A stretch of 64,000 nt of DNA. It comes from Mucilaginibacter frigoritolerans (GTDB taxonomy: Bacteria; Bacteroidota; Bacteroidia; Sphingobacteriales; Sphingobacteriaceae). Below are positions 18,723-27,893 of this stretch, one piece after another. A program made the translations under genes and the position numbers. The DNA is taken from contig NZ_VLLI01000006.1 in NCBI RefSeq assembly GCF_007830615.1, forward strand, positions 62,001-126,000, given 5' to 3'. Numbering within the stretch: the stretch's first letter is position 1; each line of letters begins with the position of its first letter. The notes under the pieces are model-generated. The model saw only the letters and a list, made by a program, of their open reading frames with translations, was not told the DNA's origin and did not search any database.

Positions 18723-18776
18723 ACCAAGTGTGCCGCGTTTACCAGATGTGCCACGTGTACCGGGTGTCACAGGCAC
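18723..18776 (-). repeat. three degenerate 18-bp units with collagen-like coding pattern
   Basis: Units 18723-18740 (ACCAAGTGTGCCGCGTTT), 18741-18758 (ACCAGATGTGCCACGTGT) and 18759-18776 share the ACCnnnTGTGCCnCGT frame. Read on the minus strand in one frame they give a Gly-X-Y run (TPGTRGTSGKRGTLGKAV), but the frame has no start of its own and is out of frame with gmd just upstream. Probably a relic or a mobile short repeat. Confidence 0.5.
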
Positions 18777-18786
18777 AGTAATAAGC

Positions 18787-19923
18787 TTATTCGAAATAGT
18801 TAAGCGTTTTAAATCCACCTTTTTTCAAATAATCATCCTTTTTTACCAGGTAAAGGTCAGATTGAACCATATCACTTACCAGCGATTGGAGATTGTATTT
18901 AGGTATCCAACCCAATTTCTCTTTTGCTTTTGTTGCGTCCCCAATTAATAAATCAACCTCGGTTGTCCTGAAGTATTTGGCATCAACCTTCACAACTGTT
19001 TGGCCAAATTTTAAAGCATCCAGGTTCAGGCCCAATTCTTTGGCTTTTTGTTCGTCAATATCAATAATTACTCCGCGTTCGTTTTCGTCTTTACCGCTAA
19101 ATTCCACTTCTATGCCTAGTTCATTAAAGGCCATCTTTATAAATTCACGTACAGTGGTGGTTACTCCTGTGGCAATTACAAAGTCTTCGGGCTTATCCTG
19201 CTGTAGCATCAGCCACATAGCTTCGATATAATCCTTTGCGTGGCCCCAGTCTCGCTCGGCCGATAAATTGCCAAGGTACAGGCAATCTTGCAGCCCCATA
19301 GCTATTTTTGAAGCAGCACGGGTAATTTTACGGGTAACAAATGTTTCGCCGCGTACAGGGCTTTCATGGTTAAATAATATACCATTACAGGCATACATAT
19401 TATAGGCTTCGCGATAGTTTACAATTATCCAGTAACCATACAACTTAGCAACCGCGTAAGGCGACCGCGGATAAAATGGAGTGGTTTCACTTTGCGGAAC
19501 CGCTTGTACCAAACCATACAGCTCAGAAGTTGAAGCTTGATAGATTCTTGTTTTTTGCGTCAGTCCTAAAAGTCGTACAGCTTCAAGGATGCGTAATGTT
19601 CCAATACCATCAGCATTGGCTGTATATTCAGGGGTATCAAAGCTCACCTTTACGTGGCTTTGCGCGGCCAGATTATAAATTTCATCAGGCTGTACTTCCT
19701 GAATAAGGCGGATCAGGTTAGTTGAGTCCGTTAAATCGCCGTAATGCAATCTGAATTTAACATCAGGATCATGCGGATCATGATACAAATGGTCAATACG
19801 ATCGGTGTTAAATAATGACGAACGTCTTTTTACGCCATGTACTTCATATCCTTTTTTGAGCAGGAACTCTGCCAAATATGCACCATCCTGACCGGTAATA
19901 CCGGTGATTAAAGCTACTTTCAT
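18787..19923 (-). CDS. gmd: GDP-mannose 4,6-dehydratase
   Basis: Converts GDP-mannose to GDP-4-keto-6-deoxymannose, the precursor of GDP-fucose, rhamnose or perosamine for surface glycans. Short-chain dehydrogenase fold: NAD(P) motif [15 protein letters not shown] at the very N-terminus, the catalytic Ser/Thr in QASTSELYG and the YxxxK pair in [16 protein letters not shown] start it at 19923 ([12 protein letters not shown], 378 aa). An in-frame ATG at 19953 would add ten residues ([10 protein letters not shown]) not expected in the family. No GDP-fucose synthase (fcl) is adjacent. Confidence 0.95.
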   Translation of the reverse strand: MKVALITGITGQDGAYLAEFLLKKGYEVHGVKRRSSLFNTDRIDHLYHDPHDPDVKFRLHYGDLTDSTNLIRLIQEVQPDEIYNLAAQSHVKVSFDTPEYTANADGIGTLRILEAVRLLGLTQKTRIYQASTSELYGLVQAVPQSETTPFYPRSPYAVAKLYGYWIIVNYREAYNMYACNGILFNHESPVRGETFVTRKITRAASKIAMGLQDCLYLGNLSAERDWGHAKDYIEAMWLMLQQDKPEDFVIATGVTTTVREFIKMAFNELGIEVEFSGKDENERGVIIDIDEQKAKELGLNLDALKFGQTVVKVDAKYFRTTEVDLLIGDATKAKEKLGWIPKYNLQSLVSDMVQSDLYLVKKDDYLKKGGFKTLNYFE

Positions 19924-20010
19924 CTGGAAATATTTAAGTACAATATTATCCAAATAAATTACAAAAACAGTATTTGATATAAGGAGTAGAAATTAGAATT
20001 AGCAAGATGA

Positions 20011-20574
20011 CTAAAGATCCGCCACTTTTTCTTCAAGTTCGTTATACCATTCTTCACCGTATTTACGAATAAGCGGGCCTTTTAAAAACTCATGCACACT
20101 CACTTTAAGCTCATTACCGAAAGAACATGCAGGGCTGCAAATGCTCCAGCGATCATAATTCAATACATCAAACTCCGGGTATTTAGTAATGCGGATTGGG
20201 TATAAATGGCAAGAGATAGGCTTTTTCCAATTGATTACACCTGTTTCATATGCCTTCTCAATGGCGCATTTGGTAATACCGTTTTCCCATATAACATAGG
20301 CACACTCCTTATTTACATCAACACATGGGGTGGTATAATCGCCTTCAAAATCTTTAACATAGGTGCCAACTTTTTCAATGGTGGCAATCCCTTTGGCAGT
20401 CATAAAAGGTTTTACTTTTGGATATATTTCATCCAGTATATCCAGTTCATTGGCGTCAAGCGGCGCGCCAGAGTCACCCTCCAGGCAACATGCTCCTTTA
20501 CATTTATTTAAATTGCAAACAAAGTTTTCCTTCACCACATCTTCATGCAGCAATACAGCCCCAACTTCTATCAT
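20011..20574 (-). CDS. DUF3109 family cysteine-rich protein
   Basis: 187-residue cytosolic protein of the DUF3109 family, related to the YkgJ-type zinc or iron-sulfur cluster proteins. Conserved Cys blocks are NLNKCKGACCLEGDSGAPL (about residues 22-40), YTTPCVDVNKECAYV, ITKCAIEKAYE, ISCHLYPIRI and WSICSPACSFG. They can supply a multi-Cys metal site. Biological role unknown. The start codon is 2 bases from the upstream DUF3108 stop, so the two genes are almost certainly co-transcribed. Confidence 0.85.
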   Translation of the reverse strand: MIEVGAVLLHEDVVKENFVCNLNKCKGACCLEGDSGAPLDANELDILDEIYPKVKPFMTAKGIATIEKVGTYVKDFEGDYTTPCVDVNKECAYVIWENGITKCAIEKAYETGVINWKKPISCHLYPIRITKYPEFDVLNYDRWSICSPACSFGNELKVSVHEFLKGPLIRKYGEEWYNELEEKVADL

Positions 20575-20576
20575 AT

Positions 20577-21356
20577 TTATTTCTTTAAGGGATTTAGTGG
20601 GTATTTCAAGTTTTTTGCTCCCGTTAAATCCATTGTTACACTACCTACTACCAGTTCAACATGTGCTTTTACAGGTATACGGTTTTTATCATCTGTGATC
20701 CAAAGGTACAGTTTACTATCCTTTCTGAATACGCGGCCAGGAATAATGGTTGGGTTGAATTTTAAACAATTAAAACTACCCATTGAACAATTCACCTTTT
20801 CTACACCAACATAGGTAATACCCAGCGTATGTACTCCATCTTCTAAAAAATATTGAAGTTCAAATTTTTCTCCTTTTTGAATTTTTGAAACATCAATACT
20901 ACGCGAAAAATAATAGGCTGATAAAAAATCAAACACCTTACCCTTATATGGAAAAACGCCTTTAGCGGCTGTTATCTTATCATTCTCATGATTAAAGGTT
21001 ACGTTATCTGTATGCTTGTAATTTGCCTCATGCCTGTTCTCAGTATAAAAATAAGGCATTAAGGTTGATTGGTCGACATATGATTCATATCGGTTACGAA
21101 CCTTATAAAATATATCAAAGGTTCCGGCTGTCCTACCATCTGCTACAATATGAAATACCGGATGACCATCGAATTTCTTGTCGCTTTCCTCAACATTTAT
21201 AACAGCTTCGGCGGCTGTAAAAAATCCATATTTGAGGGTATAAGTCAGTTGCTCACCTGTTTTAAAAACAGGCTCATTAATACTGTTAAGTTCCTGAGCA
21301 TATGATCCGTTAAAAAAAGCAATTATGACGACAATTATTAAAAAGTATTTTCTCAT
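20577..21356 (-). CDS. DUF3108 exported protein
   Basis: 259 residues with a signal peptide (residues 1-20, FLIIVVIIAFFNGSYAQ) and a DUF3108 beta-barrel-like domain. Typical blocks are GEQLTYTLKYGFFTAAEAVI near the start and the closing YLWITDDKNRIPVKAHVELVVGSVT. Thought to be periplasmic; function unknown. Directly upstream of and co-oriented with the DUF3109 gene (2-base gap). Confidence 0.85.
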   Translation of the reverse strand: MRKYFLIIVVIIAFFNGSYAQELNSINEPVFKTGEQLTYTLKYGFFTAAEAVINVEESDKKFDGHPVFHIVADGRTAGTFDIFYKVRNRYESYVDQSTLMPYFYTENRHEANYKHTDNVTFNHENDKITAAKGVFPYKGKVFDFLSAYYFSRSIDVSKIQKGEKFELQYFLEDGVHTLGITYVGVEKVNCSMGSFNCLKFNPTIIPGRVFRKDSKLYLWITDDKNRIPVKAHVELVVGSVTMDLTGAKNLKYPLNPLKK

Positions 21357-21472
21357 ATTTTAGTCAAAACTGCTTAATCAACGTTTTAAGTTTATTTATG
21401 TTGTTAAACAATTTTTGGCATTATTAAAATAGAAAGCAAATTTGATAATCAATAAATTAGACAAAACTCGTT

Positions 21473-21988
21473 TTAATCTTTCTTTTTATAGATTGGTACA
21501 GTAGAGCAAGGTTCGCCAAACATAAGGCTTTTTACTATGGGAGTAAGTTTTTGAGTAAGTTCAACATAAGCCGAAACAGGTACCGGGATATCTCCGCAAC
21601 CTTTTATTACGATGCGTTGATCCCTATATTGTTCAACATCCATTTTACCAATGCTTTTCACAAACAGTACAGTTTCCAATACCTCTTCGTTTCCAAAAAC
21701 AACTTCAAGCGCATGTTGTGCAAGTTTATTTGCCAACAGCATATAGGCCCAAGCCGGTACAATTGCATCAGCGGTGCAGGTTACAGCAACAAACTTACCG
21801 GTATATTGAGTCCAGTCGTGTTCTTTTACAAATTCCCTGAAATCCTTTTCCTTCAAAATAAGGCCCATAAACAGGTTATCTGCAATATCATATATTACCC
21901 GTTCGCCTTCAGGGTAAAAAGCTGCGGGATCAAGTGTAACCAAACCACTTTGCGCTACCTTGTTTATTATATTTTCCTGTATTTCCAT
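21473..21988 (-). CDS. DUF2480 family protein
   Basis: 171-residue soluble protein of the Bacteroidetes-specific DUF2480 family. It begins MEIQENIINKVAQSGLVTLD and contains YDIADNLFMGLILKEKDFRE and CTADAIVPAWAYMLLANKL. No signal peptide or membrane helix; no catalytic motif I can name. It is preceded by a 10-bp hairpin plus T-run (22000-22034) that either ends the ppiD transcript or lies in this gene's leader. Confidence 0.8.
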   Translation of the reverse strand: MEIQENIINKVAQSGLVTLDPAAFYPEGERVIYDIADNLFMGLILKEKDFREFVKEHDWTQYTGKFVAVTCTADAIVPAWAYMLLANKLAQHALEVVFGNEEVLETVLFVKSIGKMDVEQYRDQRIVIKGCGDIPVPVSAYVELTQKLTPIVKSLMFGEPCSTVPIYKKKD

Positions 21989-21999
21989 TATCGTAAAAT

Positions 22000-22034
22000 A
22001 AAAAATCCGGGTAGAGAATTAACACTACCCGGAT
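22000..22034 (-). terminator. hairpin with T-run between ppiD-like gene and DUF2480
   Basis: Perfect 10-bp stem ATCCGGGTAG (22005-22014) / CTACCCGGAT (22025-22034), followed on the minus strand by TTTTTATTTT. Best read as the terminator of the isomerase gene. However, a TAATTTTG -7 motif (22036-22043) sits immediately upstream, so it could also form in the DUF2480 leader. Confidence 0.7.
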
Positions 22035-22144
22035 ACAAAATTACTTTTTATTTCTTTTAGTATCTGTCTTTAACAAACAATGAACCATCTGTAATCATCC
22101 GTTTCATTATTTTTTACTTTCAGATGGCTGCTTTAAACTACTTC

Positions 22145-24253
22145 TTATAAGAATTTAGCTCTGTTATCTTTTATAGTAGCTTTATCTTTCAATGCTTCAA
22201 ATATCTGCGCATCTGCACTCTGAAGTATAGTCTGAGCCATTTGTTGTTTTTCTCTAACTGCATTAGTAAGAGCCGGTGGATTAGTAAAGCTATTTAAAAC
22301 AAACACATAAACACCTTGCTGACCTTCAACCGGTTTTGATAGTTTGTTAGGCTGTGAACCAAAAACAGTACCAATAACTTTATATTCAGCTGATGATCCT
22401 GGAATTACAGGGTTAGCAAATACGATATTCTCCAACGGTGTAACCTGGCTTCCTACTTTTTGGGCCACCTGATCAATACTTGATACACCATTTAAAGCTC
22501 CTGCAAATTTATCAGTTAATACTTTAGCTTTTACCTTGTTTTTAACCATCGGCTCAATTTGCTTCTTAACAGCATCAAGTGGCAATATTCCTTTTGGCTT
22601 AATCATTACCAAATGGGCTACGATGTATTGGTTATCAGAAATATAAACTTTATCTGAAAAATCACCATTTTCAGCATTGAATGCCCATCTTACAATTTCA
22701 CGTGCATTATCAATACCTGGCAAGGCTGCGGCAACACCTCTAACATCTGTAGCCGTCTTTTTTTGAATACCTGCTTTTTTCGCTTCTTCATCAAAATTAT
22801 CTTTTGTTAAAGAACCTAAAAATCCTTGTGCCTTACTGTAAACAGTTGTTTGTGTTTGACTGCTGGCCTTTAACGGTACATCAACAATAGCTACTTTAAC
22901 AACCTTTGATGAACCTTTTTGATCTTCGATCTCAATTAAATGCACACCATATTGTGAAGCAACGATCTTCAGATCACCTTTTTTACCGCTGAACACAGCA
23001 TCCTCAAAAACAGGAATCATTGCGCCACGACCAAAAGTACCCAAATCACCACCTTTAACAGCAGAGTTTTTATCTACAGAAAACATATTAGCCAGTTCTG
23101 CAAATGATTTGCCACCCTGAATAAGTTTCTTTAATGAATCGGCTTTAGCCATTGCTTTTTCAACACCAATGGTTCTGTCGTCAATCAGAATGTGACGTGC
23201 TTTTACTGAATCTGGTTCAGTACGCGCATCAACCAGTTTAGCAATTTTGTAGCTACCTGTTGATAAATAAGGACCATAAACAAATCCGTTAGATTCATTA
23301 AACATTACTGAATCCAATTTCGGCTCTAAACGGCCTTTATGAACATAAACTAGTGGAGCCTTTGTTTCCGCATTAATTTGAACAAAAAGAGAATCATCTT
23401 TAGTTGCTTTAAAGGCTGTCACTAATTTATCAGCCTGAGCTTTAATAGCTGCACTATCAGCTGACGAAGGTGCTGCATTAAAACTTACATAATCAAAGGT
23501 TCTGGTTTCCTGTTGATTTTTAAATTCGTTTTTATGCTCGTCGTAGTATGATTGATAATCACCGTCAGTTACTGTGATTTTGCTATCAGGTACCGAAGCA
23601 TAAGTAAGCACGGTATATTTGAAATTAGCAAGCTTATTTTTTGCTTCGTAATCATCTTTTGCTTCCAAAGAGTTTACATATAAACCAGTAGTTACTAAAG
23701 CAACATATTTTTCAGACAATTTAGCTTCAATCATTTGTGAAATGAAATCAGACCATTGTTGTCTTACCGGATCATCAGCTTTAGATGCTGCAAGGTTATT
23801 TAAAAATGTGTTTAACTTATTTTTATCAACCTGGCCTGTTTTAGGATCGCCAAAAGCCTGAACAATCTGTGGATTTGGGTTATCACCGCTTACCATTGAT
23901 TTTGCTTCATCGTCACTAACTACCAAACCAAGTTTATCAACCTCTTTTTTCAATATCAGCTGACTGATCATTTGATTCCAGGTTGTTTCCTGAATGTAGC
24001 TGGTAATTTGGGGTGATAAGTTTCCCTGCCCAGACTGTTGCCTGAATTGAGTACTGTTTTGTTCCACTTTTTTTGCAAACTCATCATATGCAACTTTTTC
24101 GCCGCTAACATTACCCAGTTCATTCCGGTCATCCCTGAAAAAAGAACCACCTGAACGTACTACCTCGCCAATAATAAAAGCAAGCAGCGCAAACCCAATA
24201 AAAAATGCGAGAATTTTCCCCATCCGGTCGCGCAAAAAACCCATTATACCCAT
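22145..24253 (-). CDS. periplasmic peptidyl-prolyl isomerase / chaperone, SurA-PpiD type
   Basis: Inner-membrane-anchored periplasmic foldase for outer-membrane and secreted proteins. One N-terminal transmembrane helix (FLRDRMGKILAFFIGFALLAF, residues 6-26) precedes a SurA_N-like helical chaperone region (about 35-240). A parvulin PPIC domain (about 345-445) carries RHILID, GGKSFAELANMFSVDKNSAVKGGDLG and YGVHLIEIEDQ. The rest is a second helical region. 702 aa fits Bacteroidetes PpiD/SurA hybrids. It follows the LptC-like gene after a 188-base spacer. Confidence 0.9.
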   Translation of the reverse strand: MGIMGFLRDRMGKILAFFIGFALLAFIIGEVVRSGGSFFRDDRNELGNVSGEKVAYDEFAKKVEQNSTQFRQQSGQGNLSPQITSYIQETTWNQMISQLILKKEVDKLGLVVSDDEAKSMVSGDNPNPQIVQAFGDPKTGQVDKNKLNTFLNNLAASKADDPVRQQWSDFISQMIEAKLSEKYVALVTTGLYVNSLEAKDDYEAKNKLANFKYTVLTYASVPDSKITVTDGDYQSYYDEHKNEFKNQQETRTFDYVSFNAAPSSADSAAIKAQADKLVTAFKATKDDSLFVQINAETKAPLVYVHKGRLEPKLDSVMFNESNGFVYGPYLSTGSYKIAKLVDARTEPDSVKARHILIDDRTIGVEKAMAKADSLKKLIQGGKSFAELANMFSVDKNSAVKGGDLGTFGRGAMIPVFEDAVFSGKKGDLKIVASQYGVHLIEIEDQKGSSKVVKVAIVDVPLKASSQTQTTVYSKAQGFLGSLTKDNFDEEAKKAGIQKKTATDVRGVAAALPGIDNAREIVRWAFNAENGDFSDKVYISDNQYIVAHLVMIKPKGILPLDAVKKQIEPMVKNKVKAKVLTDKFAGALNGVSSIDQVAQKVGSQVTPLENIVFANPVIPGSSAEYKVIGTVFGSQPNKLSKPVEGQQGVYVFVLNSFTNPPALTNAVREKQQMAQTILQSADAQIFEALKDKATIKDNRAKFL

Positions 24254-24441
24254 ATACTTATATAAATTATATTATACTGTTAAAAAGAGGGCGCAAGATA
24301 CAATTTTTAGTAAAATTCTATAATACAATTTTTTGTATAAATAATTCCTGAATTTTAGGCTATTATAAACGGTATATCTTGCGGCATTAAGGCTTTTTTA
24401 CATTTAAAAAACACTAATCCCTGATTATATTTCCTGCATTT

Positions 24442-25035
24442 TTATGGATTAATACCACTCTCTTTATCATTCACGTTGAAAATACCTGTGGATTGATCAA
24501 TATGCCAGGGATACAAACTTTCATTACTGTTAAATCCGGTACCATTCATTATGTTACCATTGGTCATGATAATTTGGACCGGTTTCTTTGAAAAAAGCTT
24601 TTTATTGGCTTCATCATAAATCAGTTCATCTGATTTAAACGTTTCACCCTGTGCATTTTTGGCCACCACATTCTTGTGAAACTCAATTAAGTTCTCTTTA
24701 TCTTTTTCAATAGCGTATTCTGATGTTATGGTTCCTTTTATAGAAAGATCATCTTCATAAAAGATAATCTTTACGCCTTTTGACATTTCCTTATAAGGTT
24801 TGGCCGCATCATCATAATCAATTTCGAGCGGAGCGGTAAGGTGCGCTTTTACTTTTGCTGAGTCACTATAAATAATATCTACAAAAGTTGAACGGGAAAT
24901 TGGTTTATCCGCCTCTGCGGATGCTATTTTCTTTATATCATTCAAAGAGTTTTCACACGATGCCAGCAGCAAGCAAATAAACACTGCCGACAAATATAAA
25001 TGTAAAAGCTTCTTTGCCTGACTGTACATTATCAT
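24442..25035 (-). CDS. lptC: LptC-like LPS export lipoprotein
   Basis: 197 aa with a lipoprotein signal (LYLSAVFICLLLASC, Cys near residue 27) and an LptC/OstA-type beta-jellyroll. Phrases include YSDSAKVKAHLTAPLEIDYD, MSKGVKIIFYEDD and EDLSIKGTITSEYAIEKDKEN, giving the FKSDELIYDEANKKLFSKKPV strand pairs. LptC passes lipopolysaccharide from LptBFG to LptA in the periplasm. The lipid anchor instead of a membrane helix is common in Bacteroidetes. It starts 5 bases after the outer-membrane protein gene. Confidence 0.8.
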   Translation of the reverse strand: MIMYSQAKKLLHLYLSAVFICLLLASCENSLNDIKKIASAEADKPISRSTFVDIIYSDSAKVKAHLTAPLEIDYDDAAKPYKEMSKGVKIIFYEDDLSIKGTITSEYAIEKDKENLIEFHKNVVAKNAQGETFKSDELIYDEANKKLFSKKPVQIIMTNGNIMNGTGFNSNESLYPWHIDQSTGIFNVNDKESGINP

Positions 25036-25040
25036 TAAGG

Positions 25041-26417
25041 TTATTGGAATTTAAACCGTTGGAACCACTTATCATTTAAGGTAAAGCCTATGTGTATGTT
25101 AACATAATTCTCTTTCACCAGGCCATTGTTTAAAGTCCCTTCTCTGCCTACTTCAGCAGAAAGATTTATCTTATCAAAGGTTGAAAGACTATTTGGTAAC
25201 GGTAATCCAAAACCAAAGGTCACTGCTTGTTTTTTAATATCGGTATTGTTAACGTTCAGGTAAGTGTCTTCATAAATAAAACCAAAACGATAATCAACCC
25301 TGGCCCAGTAGTTACGTAATGCATTAATGTTTGGGGTTATAGATCCACCTACATTTAATGTTTTACTGTTTTGCAGTCCAGCATTTGTACCATCAATAGT
25401 AAGTGATGACCAGTTACCTACGGTATAGTCCGCTCCTATTAAAAAGTGTCCATCATTTTGGAACGAAACACCAAAACGATTGATTCTTGGAAGTTTTATT
25501 TTGCTTTTCGTCCCAGTATTGTTTACCAGCGAATCAGCCGCTAGGTTTTGATTACCGCTGCTATCATAAGTGTATTGACTTACCACATAACTGCTTGTTG
25601 AATTTAAACTTGAACCTGTAGAAGTTGAATATCCAAATACCAAATGCTTGTTAGTATTGCCGTTAACATCAGCAAAATCAAACGAATATTGGATACCATA
25701 ATCGTAATTAAAGCCTCCAACGCTATTGGTCTGCTGTACTTTCGAGTCAAGCGTACCATATAAGGTAGGTATTTCTGTTTCGGTTGATTCTGCCAGGTTA
25801 CCAAATATGTATGACACATTACCACCTATTAACAAGTGCTTGCCAATATGATAGCCATAACCTATATAAGCCTTTGATAAACCGCCTTCACCATTATACA
25901 GATAATTTACAGCATTGGTATCAACCTTAGGGGTATTAGGATTAGAAGGCGTTGGCGACGTGCCGAAATTATTTTGAGTTATTTTGTAATTATAACCAAG
26001 TTCTGAATATGGCAATAAACCAAAACTTAGGGCCGAATGCCTGTTAACCGGCATTGCGAATGCAACATGGCTTAACCTGAAATTGGCATTTGTTACGCTG
26101 GTTGTTCCTCCCGTTCCATTATTCTGATTCAGGTTATCAATGGTTGCATAAATACCAGCATCAATAGTTGTATAATTTATCATCCCGTATGAGGCCGGGT
26201 TAATAACGTTAATATTGTTATAGCCGCTAACGCTATTTATTGCTGTACCGATACCCCCCATTGCAATATTTTGAGGAAGTAATGCCGGAGCATACTCACC
26301 TAGTCCGTACCTGGAATAAGGCGAGCTGGTTGCTGGAGTAGTGGTTGATTGCGCCTTTGCGCCAAATGCAATAACAGCAAGTAAAATTGTTACAAGGGCC
26401 CTGGAATATTTAATCAT
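25041..26417 (-). CDS. predicted outer-membrane beta-barrel protein
   Basis: 458 residues with a signal peptide (ALVTILLAVIAFGAKAQ, residues 6-22). Next comes SPYSRYGLGEYAPALLPQNI and then alternating hydrophobic strands ending in an aromatic residue (KWFQRFKFQ), typical of outer-membrane barrels. The block AMGGIGTAINSVSGYNNINVINPASY resembles FadL/PorV-like barrels, so a hydrophobic-solute or secretion-linked porin is possible, but I cannot name the family. It overlaps coaX by 8 bases and precedes lptC by 5 bases. Confidence 0.75.
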   Translation of the reverse strand: MIKYSRALVTILLAVIAFGAKAQSTTTPATSSPYSRYGLGEYAPALLPQNIAMGGIGTAINSVSGYNNINVINPASYGMINYTTIDAGIYATIDNLNQNNGTGGTTSVTNANFRLSHVAFAMPVNRHSALSFGLLPYSELGYNYKITQNNFGTSPTPSNPNTPKVDTNAVNYLYNGEGGLSKAYIGYGYHIGKHLLIGGNVSYIFGNLAESTETEIPTLYGTLDSKVQQTNSVGGFNYDYGIQYSFDFADVNGNTNKHLVFGYSTSTGSSLNSTSSYVVSQYTYDSSGNQNLAADSLVNNTGTKSKIKLPRINRFGVSFQNDGHFLIGADYTVGNWSSLTIDGTNAGLQNSKTLNVGGSITPNINALRNYWARVDYRFGFIYEDTYLNVNNTDIKKQAVTFGFGLPLPNSLSTFDKINLSAEVGREGTLNNGLVKENYVNIHIGFTLNDKWFQRFKFQ

Positions 26418-27156
26418 TATTGTTGTGTATGGCTGCGTTTAATCCTTTAAGAACCAAGTAAGGTTCAATTTTTATATAGGGGGCAAAGATGCTATTTTTC
26501 AATAGAGTATCAAAAAAAATACCGTCGCCCCCACAAAGTATAATATTTAGTTCTTCTCCGTCTTTTTTATAACTTTCAACGAAGCCTGTTAATTCATGTT
26601 TGATCCCGTTTTGCACACCCGATAATATAGCCGTTGTTGTATTATTTCCATAAGTCTCGACAAACGTCTTATCGGCACTAATTAAAGGCAAACCTGCCGT
26701 GTAATAATTTAAAGCCTTATAACGCATATTTAAACCCGGTGATATACTGCCGCCAAAATAATTTCCGCCGGCATCAACATAATCATACGTAATACAGGTA
26801 CCACCATCAATTATAAGGCTATTTTGAGCCGGATATAAGTAATTTGCTCCTATTACTGCTGCTAATCTATCAAGTCCAAGCGTTTCGGGTGTAAGATAGT
26901 GGTTTACAATCCTCCCTTTCATCCCGGCATTAAAGTATAGTACCTTAACCTCTTGCCCGAGCAAAGTAATCCATTCGCTATTATCTTTTTTCTTAACTGA
27001 TGAGATGATTGCTTTGGTAACTTTGTAATCAACAAGAAGTTTATTTGTTAAAATTGCATCAATGGTTTGGTATTGATTATTGAACAATAATTCATTGCTT
27101 TCAAAAACAGCAATTTTAGTATATGTATTGCCAATATCAATAACCAGATTGGCCAT
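26410..27156 (-). CDS. coaX: type III pantothenate kinase
   Basis: First committed step of coenzyme A synthesis. ASKHA-fold motifs are present: phosphate loop VIDIGNTYTKIAVF (residues 4-17), the pantothenate block GLDRLAAVIGANYL (catalytic Asp near 96) and the second phosphate/adenosine site SLIIDGGTCITYDYVD. Length 248 aa is normal. Its ATG shares one base with the purQ stop (TAATG), and its end overlaps the outer-membrane gene by 8 bases. Confidence 0.95.
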   Translation of the reverse strand: MANLVIDIGNTYTKIAVFESNELLFNNQYQTIDAILTNKLLVDYKVTKAIISSVKKKDNSEWITLLGQEVKVLYFNAGMKGRIVNHYLTPETLGLDRLAAVIGANYLYPAQNSLIIDGGTCITYDYVDAGGNYFGGSISPGLNMRYKALNYYTAGLPLISADKTFVETYGNNTTTAILSGVQNGIKHELTGFVESYKKDGEELNIILCGGDGIFFDTLLKNSIFAPYIKIEPYLVLKGLNAAIHNNND

Positions 27157-27848
27157 TAGGCTTTAACAAGCGATAAAATTGATTCAAAAATGGCCAGGCC
27201 ATCTTCATTAGCTACCAACGAATCTGAAGCGCGTTCGGGGTGTGGCATAAAGCCAAATACATTACGTGCTTTATTGCAAATACCTGCTATATTTTCTAAC
27301 GAACCATTAGGGTTTGAATCTGCTGTAATATTACCGGCTTCATCACAATACCTAAATAACACCTGATTGTTATCATTTAGGGATTTTAAAACATCGGCAT
27401 CAGCAAAATAATTACCCTCACCATGTGCAATAGGTATTTTTAAAGCCCGCTGAGGATCAATCTGCGCAGTAATTAATGAGTTGTTGGTTTGTGCCTTCAT
27501 GTAAATATTGCGGCAAATAAACTTACGGTTCTCATTATGAAGCAAGGCGCCCGGCAGTAAACCTGCTTCTGTAAGCACCTGAAAACCATTACAGATACCC
27601 AAAACATATCCACCATTTTCTGCAAATTGAATTACTTCCTGCATAATTGGCGAAAAACGTGCTATGGCACCTGAACGTAAATAGTCGCCAAATGAAAAGC
27701 CACCTGGTAACACAATAAATTCAGCTCCCTGTAAATCATGGTCTTTATGCCATAAACGTACTACCTGCTGCCCCAGTATTTTTTCTAATACATAGATGAT
27801 ATCTTCATCGCAATTAGATCCCGGAAATACTACTACTCCAAATTTCAT
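27156..27848 (-). CDS. purQ: phosphoribosylformylglycinamidine synthase subunit I (glutaminase)
   Basis: Glutamine amidotransferase subunit of the small-type PurSQL FGAM synthase in purine synthesis. The class I triad is visible: nucleophile Cys in GYVLGICNGFQVL and the His/Glu pair in FGFMPHPERASD. The N-terminus MKFGVVVFPGSNCDEDI is canonical. 230 aa. A TAGTTTTG -7 motif ends 5 bases before the ATG, suggesting a leaderless transcript that heads the purQ-coaX-OMP-lptC group. Confidence 0.95.
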   Translation of the reverse strand: MKFGVVVFPGSNCDEDIIYVLEKILGQQVVRLWHKDHDLQGAEFIVLPGGFSFGDYLRSGAIARFSPIMQEVIQFAENGGYVLGICNGFQVLTEAGLLPGALLHNENRKFICRNIYMKAQTNNSLITAQIDPQRALKIPIAHGEGNYFADADVLKSLNDNNQVLFRYCDEAGNITADSNPNGSLENIAGICNKARNVFGFMPHPERASDSLVANEDGLAIFESILSLVKA

Positions 27849-27852
27849 GATA

Positions 27853-27860
27853 CAAAACTA
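27853..27860 (-). promoter_or_regulatory. -7 promoter element for purQ, abutting the start codon
   Basis: Minus strand TAGTTTTG matches TAnnTTTG. Its last G is 5 bases before the ATG (27848), so the predicted start of transcription is the A of ATG or within a base or two of it. Confidence 0.5.
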
Positions 27861-27893
27861 ATATAACAGCTGTAAATTGAACGAATGTAAAAG

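Noticed and set aside
18730..18948. Plus-strand ORF starting MPRLPDVPRVPGVTG
   Set aside because: It begins in the degenerate 18-bp repeat and runs antisense through the end of gmd; no promoter and no family. Treated as a shadow.
24285..24386. GCAAGATA ... TATCTTGC inverted pair in the ppiD/lptC spacer
   Set aside because: Only 8 bp with about 80 bases between; likely chance or degenerate promoter motifs in AT-rich DNA.
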